DNA from: Corinectria fuckeliana
Taxonomy: Eukaryota; Ascomycota; Sordariomycetes; Hypocreales; Nectriaceae
Direction of reading: 5' to 3'
Assembly (NCBI GenBank): GCA_019137255.1
Contig: WPDH01000110.1
Span: 186,001 to 250,000, forward strand
DNA length: 64,000 bases
The first letter of the stretch is position 1. The number at the start of each line of letters is the position of its first letter. Under the pieces are notes generated by a model. That model was not told where the DNA came from. It worked only from the letters and a program-made list of their open reading frames with translations, and ran no database searches. This document shows, in pieces, positions 12,184 through 23,966 of the stretch. The translations under genes were made by a program, and so were the position numbers.

Positions 12184-13667
12184 ATGTCTCCCCCTTTCGT
12201 GTATTGCGTTGTCTGCGGGTGTCCCTTCGAGATCCCACCTAGCGACGAGTTAGGCGGCAGCGAAGACGAGACCTGGGCGACAGAAGACCCGTCAGAGGAT
12301 GCCACAAAACAGGTAAGTTACGTCTAGAGGGGTGAAGAGAAAAAGAGGAAGCCTCTGGCCCGCTAGCAAGGATCGGCCGCTGCCACGCTCGCTGCACGGA
12401 TCTGAACTCCCGTTTCTGGTTTTCTCACTTTCCAGCTCCGGACTGGTTTGGCTGCTCACTTTTGGGGGCTGACGCTAGACTAATATGGCCGCTCTGGCAG
12501 TGGTTATGCGACATTCGGCTTATCAGCACTGCCGCCTACGTGCGGCAAATCTACCCTTCTTACGAGTAGGGGCTCCCTTCTTGGAAGGTCCGTCCTCTTT
12601 GCAATGCTGACATGAGGACCCACAGGGCAAAGAACGAGTCTGACGCTGAAGGATTGTTCATCTCGGGGCCCGCATATTGGAGCTTCACTGAAGGCTGCGA
12701 CTTCCGAGCTGGGAACCAGGGCGCAGACTTGTTCCGCGTGCTGGGCTTGGCCGAAGACACCGGCGATTCCTTGTTCCCGCTCCATGATCGGTGCCTGAGC
12801 ATCCTTCAGCACGCAGTCGTCTGGCGCACCAAGTTCGCTCGGCAGCCCCCCCCGCCGTCATTGAGCCTGATGGGCGTCTACAAGGCCTTCTGTGCCCAAC
12901 TCAAACGCAATCTGGCAGAGAGGTACAGAATCGCCGACGAGGGAGGCATCAGCAATACCACCAGCTACGCATCATACGGCCTTGAGTTTGATCACAACTA
13001 CTATGGCGCGAGGTGGTTCTGGACTTACCAAGGCTGGGAGGTGTTCGCGGCTAATGAGGTTCGTTGTCCTGTGGCATCTTGTACCTGCCGACGCTGACCA
13101 GGCCGACACCACTATCAGTGGTTTTGCAACGACCCAGTAGATGTGCCCGGACTTGCGGACTTTATCTCGGCGCTAACCAGCGAGGGCTCCTCTACACAAG
13201 CTTCTGCATCAGGAAACGATCAAGAGTGTTCAAGGGATACAGCAGACACCGGCACCACAACCGCGAAAGGACGCCCAATGATTGGCCTCGAAGACCTGCC
13301 ACTTGAGATACTGAATCTTGTGGTGAGCTTCCTTTCACCATCATCCGTCCTGCATTTGCGACGATGCTCTAGGACCTTGTCTCGCCGCATTGTCCTCGAC
13401 CAGTACTTCTGGGGGATCCAAATCCTGAGTGGCAATGCACTGCCTTTTATATACGGCATTGTCGAGTGCAGGGCTGCGGCGCAAGCTGGTTCTCAATATG
13501 CTAGGCCAAGCTCTCGGGACTGGGAGGGCCTCGCCCAGAAGCTGGGAAATATTAATGATGATATCAAAGCAGAAGAGCCAGCTTTGACATCCATGCCTTG
13601 GGGATTGCGGAATCGTTGCAGGATCTGGACTATTGCCAATGATCTAATATCTTCTTCACTAGGCTGA
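12184..13667 (+). CDS. F-box domain protein
   Basis: Four exons (12184-12312, 12501-12565, 12626-13058 and 13119-13667) give 391 residues. The N-terminus MSPPFVYCVVCGCPFEIP is a short CxxC-type opening seen in a family of fungal F-box proteins, followed by an acidic stretch. Exon 2 encodes WLCDIRLISTAAY, a block conserved just after this region. The F-box lies near residues 255-292: IGLEDLPLEILNLVVSFLSP then LHLRRCSRTLSRRI. F-box proteins dock on Skp1 in SCF ubiquitin ligases and select substrates. The third intron of only 60 bases, and the second (12566-12625, with a GCTGAC branch), are both needed to avoid stops, so the model is testable by cDNA. The protein has no C-terminal leucine-rich or WD repeats, so its substrate region is unknown. 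Confidence 0.85.
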
Positions 13668-14399
13668 GACTATAAAACAGACGAATTATCAGAAGGACAA
13701 ACCGGTTATAAGTAGTTTATTTAAGCAGAAATTTCAAGGTACTACTTATTGTTCATGGAATATACTTCTAAGTTTCCTAAATTAGTATGCTCACTATCAT
13801 GACCGCCCAGCCTGCGATGGGTCGTAAGAGGAAGGTCATTTATTGTCACCAACCCTTGGTATTACCATTCAATCACCTTGGCGGTCTTTATATATCGGGC
13901 TAAGACACTATGCTCTATACGACTACCACCAGAGGCAGAGAAATGGGATTTCTTTTACATCTTCCAGACTCTGAGCGGGCGAACGGCACTGTGCATAAGC
14001 ATGTACTAACCCCCACGGGGTGCAGTGATTCTATTATCAAGCATAATATATCAGTGGCGGGGATATTTAATATCCAAGGAACTCGATTGCAGCATATTCA
14101 AAGACTTGGTAGAAAGGAAAATAGGCGATTTGGACGACTTTTGTTCATCGAAAGAAATTACAAAATCCAGGCAGGCCGAGTACGATAAGCCGAACGAAAA
14201 TGGCGATTTCGTGTACAGAAGCCACGTTCGTGGGGCTGGTTTTGACGATGAGCTACTGATACAGATAATGTGTCTCACGAAAGGCCAAGATCAATAGATC
14301 GGAGAGTCATAGCTATGAAGAAGCATCGGTTAGTAGTAATGAGCACTTGTATGATCCAGACGGCACAAGGAGCCACGGGTAGCGTGACATCGGACGGGA
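13668..14399. other. Intergenic, with one short unassigned frame
   Basis: A plus-strand frame at 14025-14297 (90 codons) is the only one of any length and has no recognised domain. It may be the tail of another ruined gene. Confidence 0.35.
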
Positions 14400-14760
14400 A
14401 ACTAGCTAGTCAAAACCAGCTACTTCAGCAAGAGAAGCTCCATTCGATCAAAAAGTAGTGTCATCACTTTTCTACCATTCCTCCAATTCCTCGCCACAGC
14501 CTTTACTCCGTGCTCTGTGATAGGAATCCTGTCTGCTTGCCGGTCAAGAAGCAAGGTAACTATAGTTGTGCCACTTTCTTTATTTCCCTACCGCAGCCTT
14601 TACCACTTGAATAGATACTCACGTTCCCTCCCATGCTAAGCAGTACAGAGGCAACACTATCATGCCTTATCTCCGCTGCCTTGTTAAGTGGGCCTGTGCC
14701 AGAAGCATCTACGCAGTTGGTACAGAGACATCAACGTGACAAGGCCTGCTCTCTGTAGAG
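14400..14760 (-). pseudogene. Relic of NLR/ankyrin-type repeat protein
   Basis: Reading the minus strand, two repeat styles appear. At about 14720-14640 an ankyrin-like unit reads CVDASGTGPLNKAAEIRHD then VASVLLSMGGN. After a frame change, the pieces IQVVKAAVGK, VTLLLDRQADRIPITEHGV and NGRKVMTLLFDR match the approx. 27-residue repeats (VMTLLLDRRG...ITEEVVKAAAGN) found at the C-terminal end of many fungal NACHT-type NLR proteins. There are stops and frameshifts, no NACHT core nearby, and no start. It is a fragment of a repeat-rich gene, a favourite RIP target. Confidence 0.65.
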
Positions 14761-15045
14761 GAAGTTTATGGAGGTCGTCGTAGTAAACGAGAAAGTGCGG
14801 CGGGCAGCAGGAGATCTGCAGCTGTAGCGATTACTAGGTCGAGTCCGACAAGGCATTAAGCATCATGCGGACCTAGAGCTCCTGAACACCAGATGCTACC
14901 AGGAGAGCAAGTCTGACTGGTGAATAAACTCTCATATAATTAATTTCCAAGATTTATAGTAGTTATTATGTTATCTTACTCTTAAAACTTATAGCTTAGC
15001 CCGTGCGCTTGCCATATCTAGGGTTTCACTTCCTTCTCCATCGAC

Positions 15046-17370
15046 TTACCACGATTCATCCCCTCGCTTGATATCTCCATCTACACACCTCCTGGCCCAA
15101 TCCCAAACCGTACGGTACCAGACCAGCGCGTTCTCCGGCGCCACGACCCAATGGCCCTCGTCCAGGAACGTCAGAAAGCGGCTCGGCACGCCCTGTGCCT
15201 GCAGCGAGTTAAAGACGGCTAGACCTTCCGTAATCGGGCACCGGTAGTCCTTTTCGCTGTGTACGACTATAGTCGGTGGTGCGTGCTTCCAGTTGCGTAC
15301 CAGCTCCGGCCGAGCTGGGTTCCACTTCTCGAGCCCTAGGGAGTTGCTCCAGATGTACGGCTCACCGTTGAAGCTGTTGTCGTTGACGAAAAAGTCGCTC
15401 GATATGGTGGAAGTGGGGACGCTGAAGATGCCGTCGTGCCAGATGGCGCCGCAGAACTAGGGTTGTAAGACGGCTGCAAGCAAAGCATATTGGGAGATGG
15501 CTCTATACCTTGTTGATGATGTCGTGGCCCATGAAACAACTCACTAGATAGCCGCTGTAGCTTGCCCCTGCGAGAATTGCCTTATTTTGGTCGAGATAGG
15601 GAAGCTTCTCCAGGTACGTGATGAGCTTCAGGAGATCGGTGTACGGTCTTCCCCCCCCATTCGCCATTTACCCCTAAACCGTCAGCGACACTTATCCAAG
15701 GCGAACTTATAGGTACAGCACACTTACTCCTAGTAAACTCGACTCCAAAGCCCGTGCTCCCCGTGATATTTGGGCAGATTACAACATAGCCCATTTCGGC
15801 CAATGTCGCCATATTCCACTAAACCACGGTCAGTCTAAGTCGAACAAGAGAGCTTGGGTAACGAACCCTCCACATCCAGCCGTCGTTCCACGCAGATACT
15901 GGTCCTCCATGTGGGAGAAGCACCCAGGGGTACTTTTTATTCTCATCAAATTCACTGGGTTTAATTATAAACGTATGCACACGCAAGTCATCGGCGCCTT
16001 CAAACCAGATCTCCGACACCATTTTCTTCGAGAGCCCAAACTTGGCGCCCTGAGTGGTCGCCGAGGACACAGTGCTTATTACTCTGCCGTAATTGACACT
16101 GACAGTCTCCCACAGACTACTGTCGATGAGGCTGTTGCTTGAAACTAGAAGCGTGTCCCAGTTGCCTTCTTCAAGGGGGTAGAACGCCAGCGCAGTGCCC
16201 TCACTCGTGATGAATCTTGGCTTCTCTGATTCTTGAAGCTTCAGGTGAGATAAGACAACCCTGCCTGCCTTTTGACTCTGGATGATGATTTCGCTGGCCG
16301 TTCCGGCAAATTCAAACGTCCCGGGAGGGTCATACTCCTCGCCAATGGAAGAAATGAGCTTGAACACGTCGACTGCATGAGAGGAGTCGATGGAGGCCAA
16401 GTAGAGTTGGGTGTTGTACATGTCGACCATTTTCGAGTGAAGAAAGCCAATAGTCGAAGCATCGGGAGCAATCCATATCTGGACCCCGAGGCCGGGCTCT
16501 TTGTCCAGATCCCAGGAGATGGCACGAGGCTCTCAAGTTGGCGGCTGGGTGAAGGACTCAAGTGGAACAAAGTATGGGAAGAGCGAAAGGGCGTACTCGG
16601 CTGTTCGACGGTTCAAGTCTCTGCCTAGAAAGGCAATACCTTGATGGCAAATGTCAAAGTATGCGAGCGGGTCTGCAGTGTCGTACATTCCGCCGGGAGC
16701 TTCAAGATTAGCGTCCTTGACGAGGTTGTGGAGGTTCACAGCCAGCTTCCACTTTCCGCCGTGGAGGACGAGCTTGTTATACCAGAGAGTATACTTGTTT
16801 GCCTTGTACAAGCCATTCCACTACACATGAGTCAATGTCAGATATGTATCAACAGAGCGAGCTATCATCAACACTCACCACGCGAACATTGGCAGTATCA
16901 AATATTCGGCCCGTCGACTTCGTCTCACTCGCTTCTTCGTTGTAGAGCGAGCCGTCCTTGTCGTCAACCAAACCCGCCACAACGAAGACAACGCTGCCAT
17001 CATCAAGCGCCTTGAGCTTTAGGTTGGAGATAGGCGCGTCAAACTCGGCGGCCACATAGGGTTCCCTCGAGACGTCTGTGCCGCTCGCCACAAACGCCGT
17101 CGTCTTGCCCTTCTCTCCGGACTTGAGGTAGATGATTTCATCGTCAGTGCCGGGGATCCAGGTAGCATCGTGGACCTTGTCGTCCTGGGACAGCTGCATG
17201 GACTCGCCGTTTTCAATGGCCATGATGCGCAACTCGGAAACCGTCTTGTCGCCAAATGTGCATGTCGACACAGTGTACAGCGCGAGCTTGCCATTGCGAT
17301 TGGGAACCGCGACTCCGCGCCTGGGAGCGCCGAGCAGCGTCTCTGGCGTCAGTTTCTGGACCTTCACCAT
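15046..17370 (-). pseudogene. Prolyl oligopeptidase (S9, DPP5-like), disrupted by one stop and one frameshift
   Basis: From the ATG at 17370 (MVKVQKLTPETLLGAPRRG) the sequence follows the dipeptidyl-peptidase-5-like S9 family: a beta-propeller half, then an alpha/beta hydrolase half. Four introns are clear (around 16870-16812, 15875-15830, 15726-15673 and 15520-15455). The catalytic serine is in GASYSGY at 15562-15560, the aspartate in SEKDYRCPITEG, and the histidine in DEGHWV. The TAA is at 15048-15046. Two defects break it. An in-frame TGA at 16535-16533 sits where a CGA would fit, and a run of eight G on the coding strand (15658-15651) puts WGGRPYTDLLKL out of frame where seven would read through. 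All else is well preserved, so the gene died recently, or one defect is a sequencing error. If active, it would be an aminopeptidase-type serine protease; no signal peptide is seen. Confidence 0.85.
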
Positions 17371-18180
17371 GGTGAAGCTAGGGGTCAAGATGGCTTCTAG
17401 AAGCAAGTTACATAGTAGAGAAGAACTTTGGGTCCAGGAGCCTGGCTAGCAGCAGTGCAGACTGGGTTTATATTAGGCTGAGCTTATCATTTCAAGATGG
17501 AAGAAGAAGGTCGCTTATTGAGTGAGGGGTTGACCATGTGGCCACCAGCCTAGCGCATTTAGCCTCGCAGCGCGGATGTAAACATTCCAGACTGCCTCTA
17601 TTCCTCTCAGAACTGCCTTTAGTGCTGCCATCGGTTTCTTTCTGTCCCTCTTTCCATACGGCAGCACCAGTCTTCAAGAAAGTCACGATTTACCGTCTTT
17701 GACTCCTATGTCCATCTAACAAGCGGGGGATTTAGCCCACCTCGGCCCAGTTACGATACTGGTTCTGATATGTAGAACCAGATCGCTTCTTCGGCCTTAC
17801 AACCTCGGAAATGGACCCATTGCTATTCCGGGTACTGCTTACTGGCACCTGCCTGATACGGAGACGATTTGCGCGCATAGATCTATGCAGTCTGTATGCC
17901 CTCTAATAACACGCCACGTCAGCTTACTTACCTACTTCTACTTAGCTGCACTTTTACGCTACCTTTGTGAAATTATTAACTAGGATTCTACCCCTTACGC
18001 AACTACCCGGTGAGTTGACTAATAAGAACTCCCGGTTAAATACCATTAGTGAAAGGTGAGATGCTTACAATTTCAGTCTCCTTGACATCTCCGAACTGAG
18101 TGGAGGAATGAAGATTTCTCCCTTTCGATATGACCGAGCAAAGTGAGAGCAAGATAAAGCCATAGCCTGTTGTCGAACAT
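17371..18180. other. Intergenic region
   Basis: About 800 bases upstream of the S9 gene, with no supported frame, RNA or repeat. It presumably includes the S9 promoter. Confidence 0.4.
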
Positions 18181-19222
18181 GACATCAAAGATTTCACCAG
18201 CTCCGATGAAGACTTTGAGAGAGTATAGCAGATGTGGCAAGCTATATTTCCGAAATGTCCGATTGAACGCCAGCGAATGGAAAGGATCCTCCACCAACTT
18301 CGTGGACAACATTACATCCACGATAAAGGGTTCTGCCTATCCTTTCTGGGGGATGGAGCGCATGGCAAAATAGCTGCCGTTGGTGTCTTGCTAAAATGCC
18401 AGGGTAAGGGGCTTGGCACTGCTTTCATGAAGAAGGCGCAGGCTGAGTTGAGAAACGCGGCTCGTGCGAATGGAGAAGGAGAACTGAGGTCTTTGGAAAT
18501 CGGGTCTACAACGCCTCGACTTTGGCCGCAAATGCCCATAGAATTCCCACAAGACGTGAAAGACTTCTTTCTCCACAAAGGTACCTTGCAATATCCAACC
18601 AAATCCTTTTATCACAAGTACTCACGATATGCAGGTTTCCATAAGTCTACAGAGCCAACAATTAGGGATCTCTACAAAGATATCCGCGACGCTATCGCGC
18701 CACCTGAGGTCTTGGAGAGAGTCTCAAAGATGAATCTCGGATTTTCTCCATGGTCACCAGAATTATACGAAGAATGCATAACCAAGGAACGAGCTAATTT
18801 TGTTGGTACATTCTTAGATCCATGTCTACTCAAGAAGACTGACTTACATCCAGAGCTGGTTCAAAGCGTATGAAGCTCTTGCAGCCTACAACTAACACCA
18901 CGAAGTGATGGTAGCCTTTGATCCTGACACAAACGAGCAAATCGGATGGACACTAATGTGCTCTCACTCCGCAATCATCAGCGACACCTACGCTTTCTTA
19001 CCTTTGATGCCGTCGAAATAGAAGACTGGGCTAATTGCCGCTGTCGGCGTGGATAAGAGTGCAAGAGGTAAAGGTGTTGGGTTGGCGTTGATGGTGAAGG
19101 CTATAGAGAACATGCGGGAGAGGGGAGTTGAGGGCGTTTTCATTGATTTAGTTGTGATAAGAGGCTTCTATGAACGGCTGGGATTCGAGACATGGTGGGA
19201 GTTTGCGGGCTATCTTTGGTGA
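18181..19222 (+). pseudogene. Tandem GNAT acetyltransferase, with three premature stops
   Basis: The sequence reads as a fungal two-domain GNAT protein. The first half has WQAIFPKCPIERQRMERIL and the acetyl-CoA loop KCQGKGLGTAF. The second half has VGVDKSARGKGVGLALM and RGFYERLGFETWWEF. Two introns (about 18581-18634 and 18797-18857) keep the frame. In-frame stops are TAG at 18226, TAA at 18893 and TAG at 19019, each one C-to-T change from a glutamine codon. The domain order, both R/QxxGxG/A loops and the end TGA at 19222 are intact. It is a complete but dead copy. Substrate for this family is unknown. Confidence 0.82.
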
Positions 19223-19619
19223 GAAGGTCTGACTGAATGCCAAGGTGATTTTCCAGTTAGAGAAAACGACGAGGGACTAGTAATCCCTTAGCTATTGACC
19301 CTGACACCGCTCCTGGCAAGGCTCAACAAATATGCCTAATATCTTGCCAGCTCAAGTACGAGCTTCTCACGACGCAGAAGGCCGGCATGTTTCTCCAAGA
19401 TGCCCAGGACGTGGTGTATGGTGTTAATCACCATGTGCGTCAATCATTTAAAGTAGACATTGCGGACTCAGGGATATGCCCTAGACGCCGTGGAACCGGT
19501 GTTATGAGCACACAAGAGCAGTAATACTTCTACCATCTAGCGCTGTTTGTGAATGAAACTTAGCAGTCAATTACCATATTAACTGTACGAGCTATAAGAT
19601 GTATATAATGAGATATCCG
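19223..19619. other. Short spacer, nothing recognised
   Basis: Nearly 400 bases between two relics with no coherent frame on either strand. Confidence 0.35.
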
Positions 19620-20253
19620 GATGCTCTGTGGTCACCGTCGCCGGGCGCGCCGAGTCCCTACAAGACGTGCAACGAACCATCTCCCTCGAACCCCAGCCCA
19701 TCAGCGGCGTGATCCATCTTGCCTTGGTGCTCACCATGGACCACAAAGACTGGGAGGCGCCAACACGCCAAAGGTGCGGGGCGCCTAGAACTTGCAGAGC
19801 TTCAAGAGCCACGATCTCGATTTCTTTGTCATGGCCAGCTCCATGCTCACCATCGTCGAGCAGCCAGGCCAGGGTAACTACAGCGCGGCCAACACATTCC
19901 TCGGGGCCTTTACGCAGTACCGGCGGTCGCTATCATTGCTGGCGTCAGTGCTGAATATCTGCTCCATCGATGGCGTCGGCTTCGTAGTCGAAAACCCAAT
20001 TGCTCGGAAGAACATGAAGGCCCAAGGTCTATGTTTCCTCGGCGAGTCTAAGCTGTTTCAAATCATCGAGCTTGCCATCAGGCTGTCTCCCGCCTCCGCG
20101 ACCACCACATCTCACCCGACCTCGACGGGCGTCTCCAAAGCGGACGTCGACCACTCCGGCAAGCTGCCGCATCAGACTCCGTGGACTAGAGCTGGCCAGT
20201 TTCGCCGCCAAGGGCTTAAAGTAGAGGCTAGCATTAGTTGCATAAGGCAGTGA
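19620..20253 (+). pseudogene. Fragment of a reducing polyketide synthase (ketoreductase domain)
   Basis: Two frames join into a KR domain: VTVAGRAESLQDVQRTI then ISGVIHLALVLTMDHKDWEA, and in the next frame SHDLDFFVMASSMLTIVEQP and GQGNYSAANTFLGAFTQYRR. These are the signature blocks of fungal type I PKS ketoreductases, including the catalytic Ser/Tyr region (ASSM...GNYSAANTF). A frame change near 19770 and a TAG at 19786 (where tryptophan is expected, a G-to-A change) kill it. No ketosynthase, acyltransferase or carrier domain is found, so this is an isolated piece of a multi-kilobase gene. Confidence 0.8.
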
Positions 20254-20907
20254 GTGATGGTTGTAAAATAAAAGATGCAGTAACATAGGTGGCTAGCTGT
20301 GCGAGGAGTATCTGTACCCCTATTTATATGTCGCAATGATTAGATGTCACATCAATCATTTTTGATACAGGCATTAAACATGGCTAAATCCACGGCAGCA
20401 TATTTCACAGCGTGGCTGCTTGTGACTGCTTATAAAACGTTCAGCAGGGAAGAGAGTTACTATAAGAGAATACAGCGGAATGGGATGAGGGAGATAGATA
20501 CTAAGGGAAAGGGCTTAATGACGCACGGAGTTGAAGGCTCCTTATCTGTCGCTCGCTGTGAAGGTCATCTACATCTTATAAAGGCTGTTTTTACTGTTAT
20601 ATAGTAAATGGACGATTGAAGTGCTAACCACGTTTAATCTAATACTTGGTTTTAAATATGCCTTTCTCAATATCTAAAATAAAGAAAACAACACAGTAAA
20701 TAATATACACTAAAGAAACCCTATAAGATCCCATACCTAGTACCATAGAACACAGTGAAATCTAATCTATATCCTTGATCTCCCACTGACTAATAACTTG
20801 ACGTCTCCAATCCCAAACCGCCGAACTGCGACCAAACACTAAAGTCTTCAAACAATGAGGTGCCATGTACATCAAGCTCAGCCGTAGATACCAATCGCAA
20901 CAACCCA
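20254..20907. other. Intergenic, AT-rich
   Basis: One 86-codon plus-strand frame (20344-20604) has no recognisable feature. Nothing else is supported. Confidence 0.35.
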
Positions 20908-22711
20908 TTAGACATGGCTGGCTTGTGATCGAGACCTCCAAATTTCCTCGGCTTCTACCACTGCCTCGTCCTCTGTGATCAAAACATGCTGAACACGCAT
21001 TTTCTCACGGACGTTGACCGCTTCCGATGCATATTCGCACTTGGCCCGAATTTTCTTGCCATACTTAAAGCATAAGAAGGGGAAAGGGACACAAGCAAGG
21101 GCTAGGAAGGCTGGGACAGAGCTTGCCCATTGATCCCCCAGATTATCATACATCTGTCGAGTGAATAAGGGAAAAGCGGCACCGAGAAGTGATCGAAAAA
21201 CAGAGTTCGCTGCAAGTACAGAAGCAGCGAAAACATCATCTTCTGCTCGTTAGCGTCGTAGCATGCATCGGAAGATAGTTCGGACTCACAGGAATCGATA
21301 AGGTAGTTCAGAAGTGAGAGAAAAACCATTACAAGTCCCATCGCAAAGGGAATCGTACCGACGATAGGAACAGCCCAATGGATAGATGGATAGGTAGTCC
21401 AAGCAAACCAAAACAACCCAGTCGGAATCAGAAGAGAGCCGACCATTGCAGCAGGAAGCCGGGCTTCCGGCTCAACTAGGTCGCCTTTAGCAGCTACCAG
21501 GCGCGAGAAGCGCCTATTGTCGAAGATGCCGTTCAAAGTTGCAAGCAACACGCCAATCGCACTTCCAATAAAGGCCAGTCCGCCGATGCCTGGGCTCCAG
21601 CCTCTACCTCTCTGGAAAACGATAGGAAAGGCCGCAAAGCACATATACAGGGTCCCGTAAATAATTGAGATGTATACCGCACTTAGTAGTACAATAGGCT
21701 CTTTGAACAGGAGAACCCATGGCCGTGTAAGTGCAATTTTGAGTTGCCGAGAAAGTGACTTTGGTGGATGGCCAGCATCCAGGGTCGAAACGTAAACCTT
21801 GGCTGTTGTCTCGGACAGCATTCGGGCACGTCGCCGGAGGAGAAATGGGGCGTATGTCTCTGGAACTAGTAAAGTACCTAGAATCCAGAAAACACCTGTG
21901 AAAATCGCCATCAAGCCGTGAACCCAGCGCCAACCCTTTGTCTGCCCGAGGAAGCCGCCAACAATTGGGCCTAGTAAGTTGGTCAGAACGATATCAGTAT
22001 CACGATTCGACGGTGAATCCACTCACCAATAGTTGGCCCCAAGAACGGAGCCATGGCGAATAGACTCGTAGCGAACCCACGCTCAGATTTGCTGAACATG
22101 TCTGCTATGACGCCTCCCGAGTTGGTGAGACAGGATGAACCAAACGCACCAGCAAAAAAGCGCAAGATAAGCAAGGTATGTATATTCTGAGCGCAAGCAG
22201 TTCCCACATTGAATAACGTGCTCGCCATGTACGTGGTGACAAAGAGAATTTGCCTCCCGTACAGCTCGGAAAGAGGAGCCCAGATAAGTGGCCCAATCGC
22301 GAAGCCAAGGACATAGAGCGACACACCAAGAGTAGCCACTGTCTGGGAGACCTCGAAGCTGCGAACTATTTCTCTTATGCCGCCAGAGTACTCCGAGCTC
22401 GCGAATGTCACGGCCAAGGTTGCCACGGCCTGGATAATGGTGACCATCCATTTTTTCCACGTTGGCATTGTTAGAGCGTCTTCAGGGTCGTTTGGCAGGA
22501 ACTCGACGATGTATGGGGCTTCGTTTGTTCCGCTCCCGGCGTAGGTGTGATCGGCAATGTTCGCTTTACCAACGCGCCCGTGAAGGCAAGCGTCCATCCA
22601 TTTGAAAGGGTTGGAACTTGTCGTCGGTTGCGTTTCGGGGCCACAGTCAGCAACAGTCGTTGAAGACGACGACGACGACGACGACGACGATGAGCGAGGT
22701 GCGATAGCCAT
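20908..22711 (-). CDS. MFS transporter, DHA1 multidrug/polyamine type
   Basis: Three exons (22711-22027, 21970-21290 and 21239-20908) give about 565 residues. A cytosolic N-terminus with a poly-serine run precedes the first helix at about residue 92 (WMVTIIQAVATLAVTFASS). The fungal DHA1 hallmarks are present: LYVLGFAIGPLIWAPLSELY-GR (motif A, GPLxxxPxSExxGR), LRFFAGAFGSSCLTNSGG, and FLGPTIG-PIVGGF (motif C region) across intron 1. Twelve membrane segments can be counted, with a long central loop. The family exports drugs, polyamines or fungal metabolites through the plasma membrane by proton antiport. The second intron uses an AAG acceptor after a CGCTAAC branch. It shares its strand with the FMO and the aquaporin, and a self-protection role beside metabolite genes is an inference. 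Confidence 0.9.
22665..22690 (+). repeat. GAC/GTC trinucleotide run (poly-Ser)
   Basis: About nine GAC triplets on the plus strand encode serine on the minus strand near the start of the MFS transporter, so length changes would alter only its cytosolic tail. Confidence 0.75.
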
Positions 22712-23966
22712 GATTACTGCGAAGGTAAATTATGAGGTCGGTCGACGCTGCAAACATGCAGAGTTTTGTTTACATCTCGGGTCGTGCTGCATCCTAAGGC
22801 ACTGACGGCATTTTGGCCCCTATCTCCGGCGACGGACCCAAATTACTTAGTTTCAAGCTCACTTGACCAATCTCTGCTCTCCTACATGTATTACGGGGGT
22901 ATGGACTTCGGGTTTTCAGATGCAGTGGTTTGCGGTGGAACGCCGTGGAACTATCCTCGGTGTTATCTCTCATCTGAACAATAGCACACCCCTCTGCGAC
23001 TCGCGACTCGCGACTCGCGATTCGCCTTCCCAGCTTCCCTGTCTGTCCGCTAACTCAAATGAGCTTTGACACTACTCGAGGATCGGCCTAATCCTTGGGA
23101 ATAACGCTTAGGTGAGAGATTGTGTCATTTTGAACGCATATAACTGGAGTACGCGTGACGTGCTTCACGGTCGCCATTTGTTAATTAAACACTAGACATT
23201 TAGCTAAAGCCAATAGATGCTTGATGAGATCTTTGTGTTGAACGCGGGGGAATCAAGCTTTATTTCTAACGGGTTTTTTTCACCTGTCCTTGCGCGGTCC
23301 GTATCCTCGAGACTCCCGAAACTTCCGTCCCGAAGACGACCCCTGGCTTGCATGTCACTACAGAGCCCCATGCATGTTCCACTGCCCTGATTGAAGGGAA
23401 TATTTTATTGGACGTGGCTCTCGGGAATTTCCGACCCTGAAACGAAATGCCGAAATGCCGAGCCACTCAGTGAGAAAAGAGAAAACCTCTATAATTACTG
23501 CTACGTAGATAGCTAGGCTTAAACAAGGTTGGCGGCAAGCTGTGCCGCACCGACTGCCTGGACCGAACTCACAGCGGCACCTGGAATTAGTATCTTCTCA
23601 TTGGTATTGACAGTCCCTTTAAGGGCAATACATACAGTGGCCCTGACCTTCTCTTTAAATACTGCATTCTGGCGGTAATAATGACTGGCAATACAAACTG
23701 AGAATTTCAGACTTTAGAGGCAGGGTATTTTGTTAGTGGCTTAGAAATAGTGAGGTATAATAACATACAGATCAATCTCACAGTAACCAAGCAAAAGTGG
23801 AATGTCCTCGATCTAGGTGTTGACAATGCTCCTCCATCTAGATGTCGCGAAACTTGTTATTGAACCGACATAAGCTCCTAGATGAAATCTCGGCGAAGGT
23901 ACATTCTGTTCCATTGCCTCGTCCAGGAGGCTCACTATTATATTATCTAGGACTCTGGAAGGCAGA
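22712..23966. other. Intergenic region with a small 8-bp tandem motif
   Basis: 1.25 kb with no supported gene. At about 22996-23020 an ACTCGCG-rich unit is repeated three to four times in tandem. The rest presumably contains the MFS promoter and the FMO 3' end. Confidence 0.4.

Noticed and set aside
20344..20604. 86-codon plus-strand frame with a hydrophobic patch
   Set aside because: Isolated in AT-rich DNA, without family resemblance or regulatory context.
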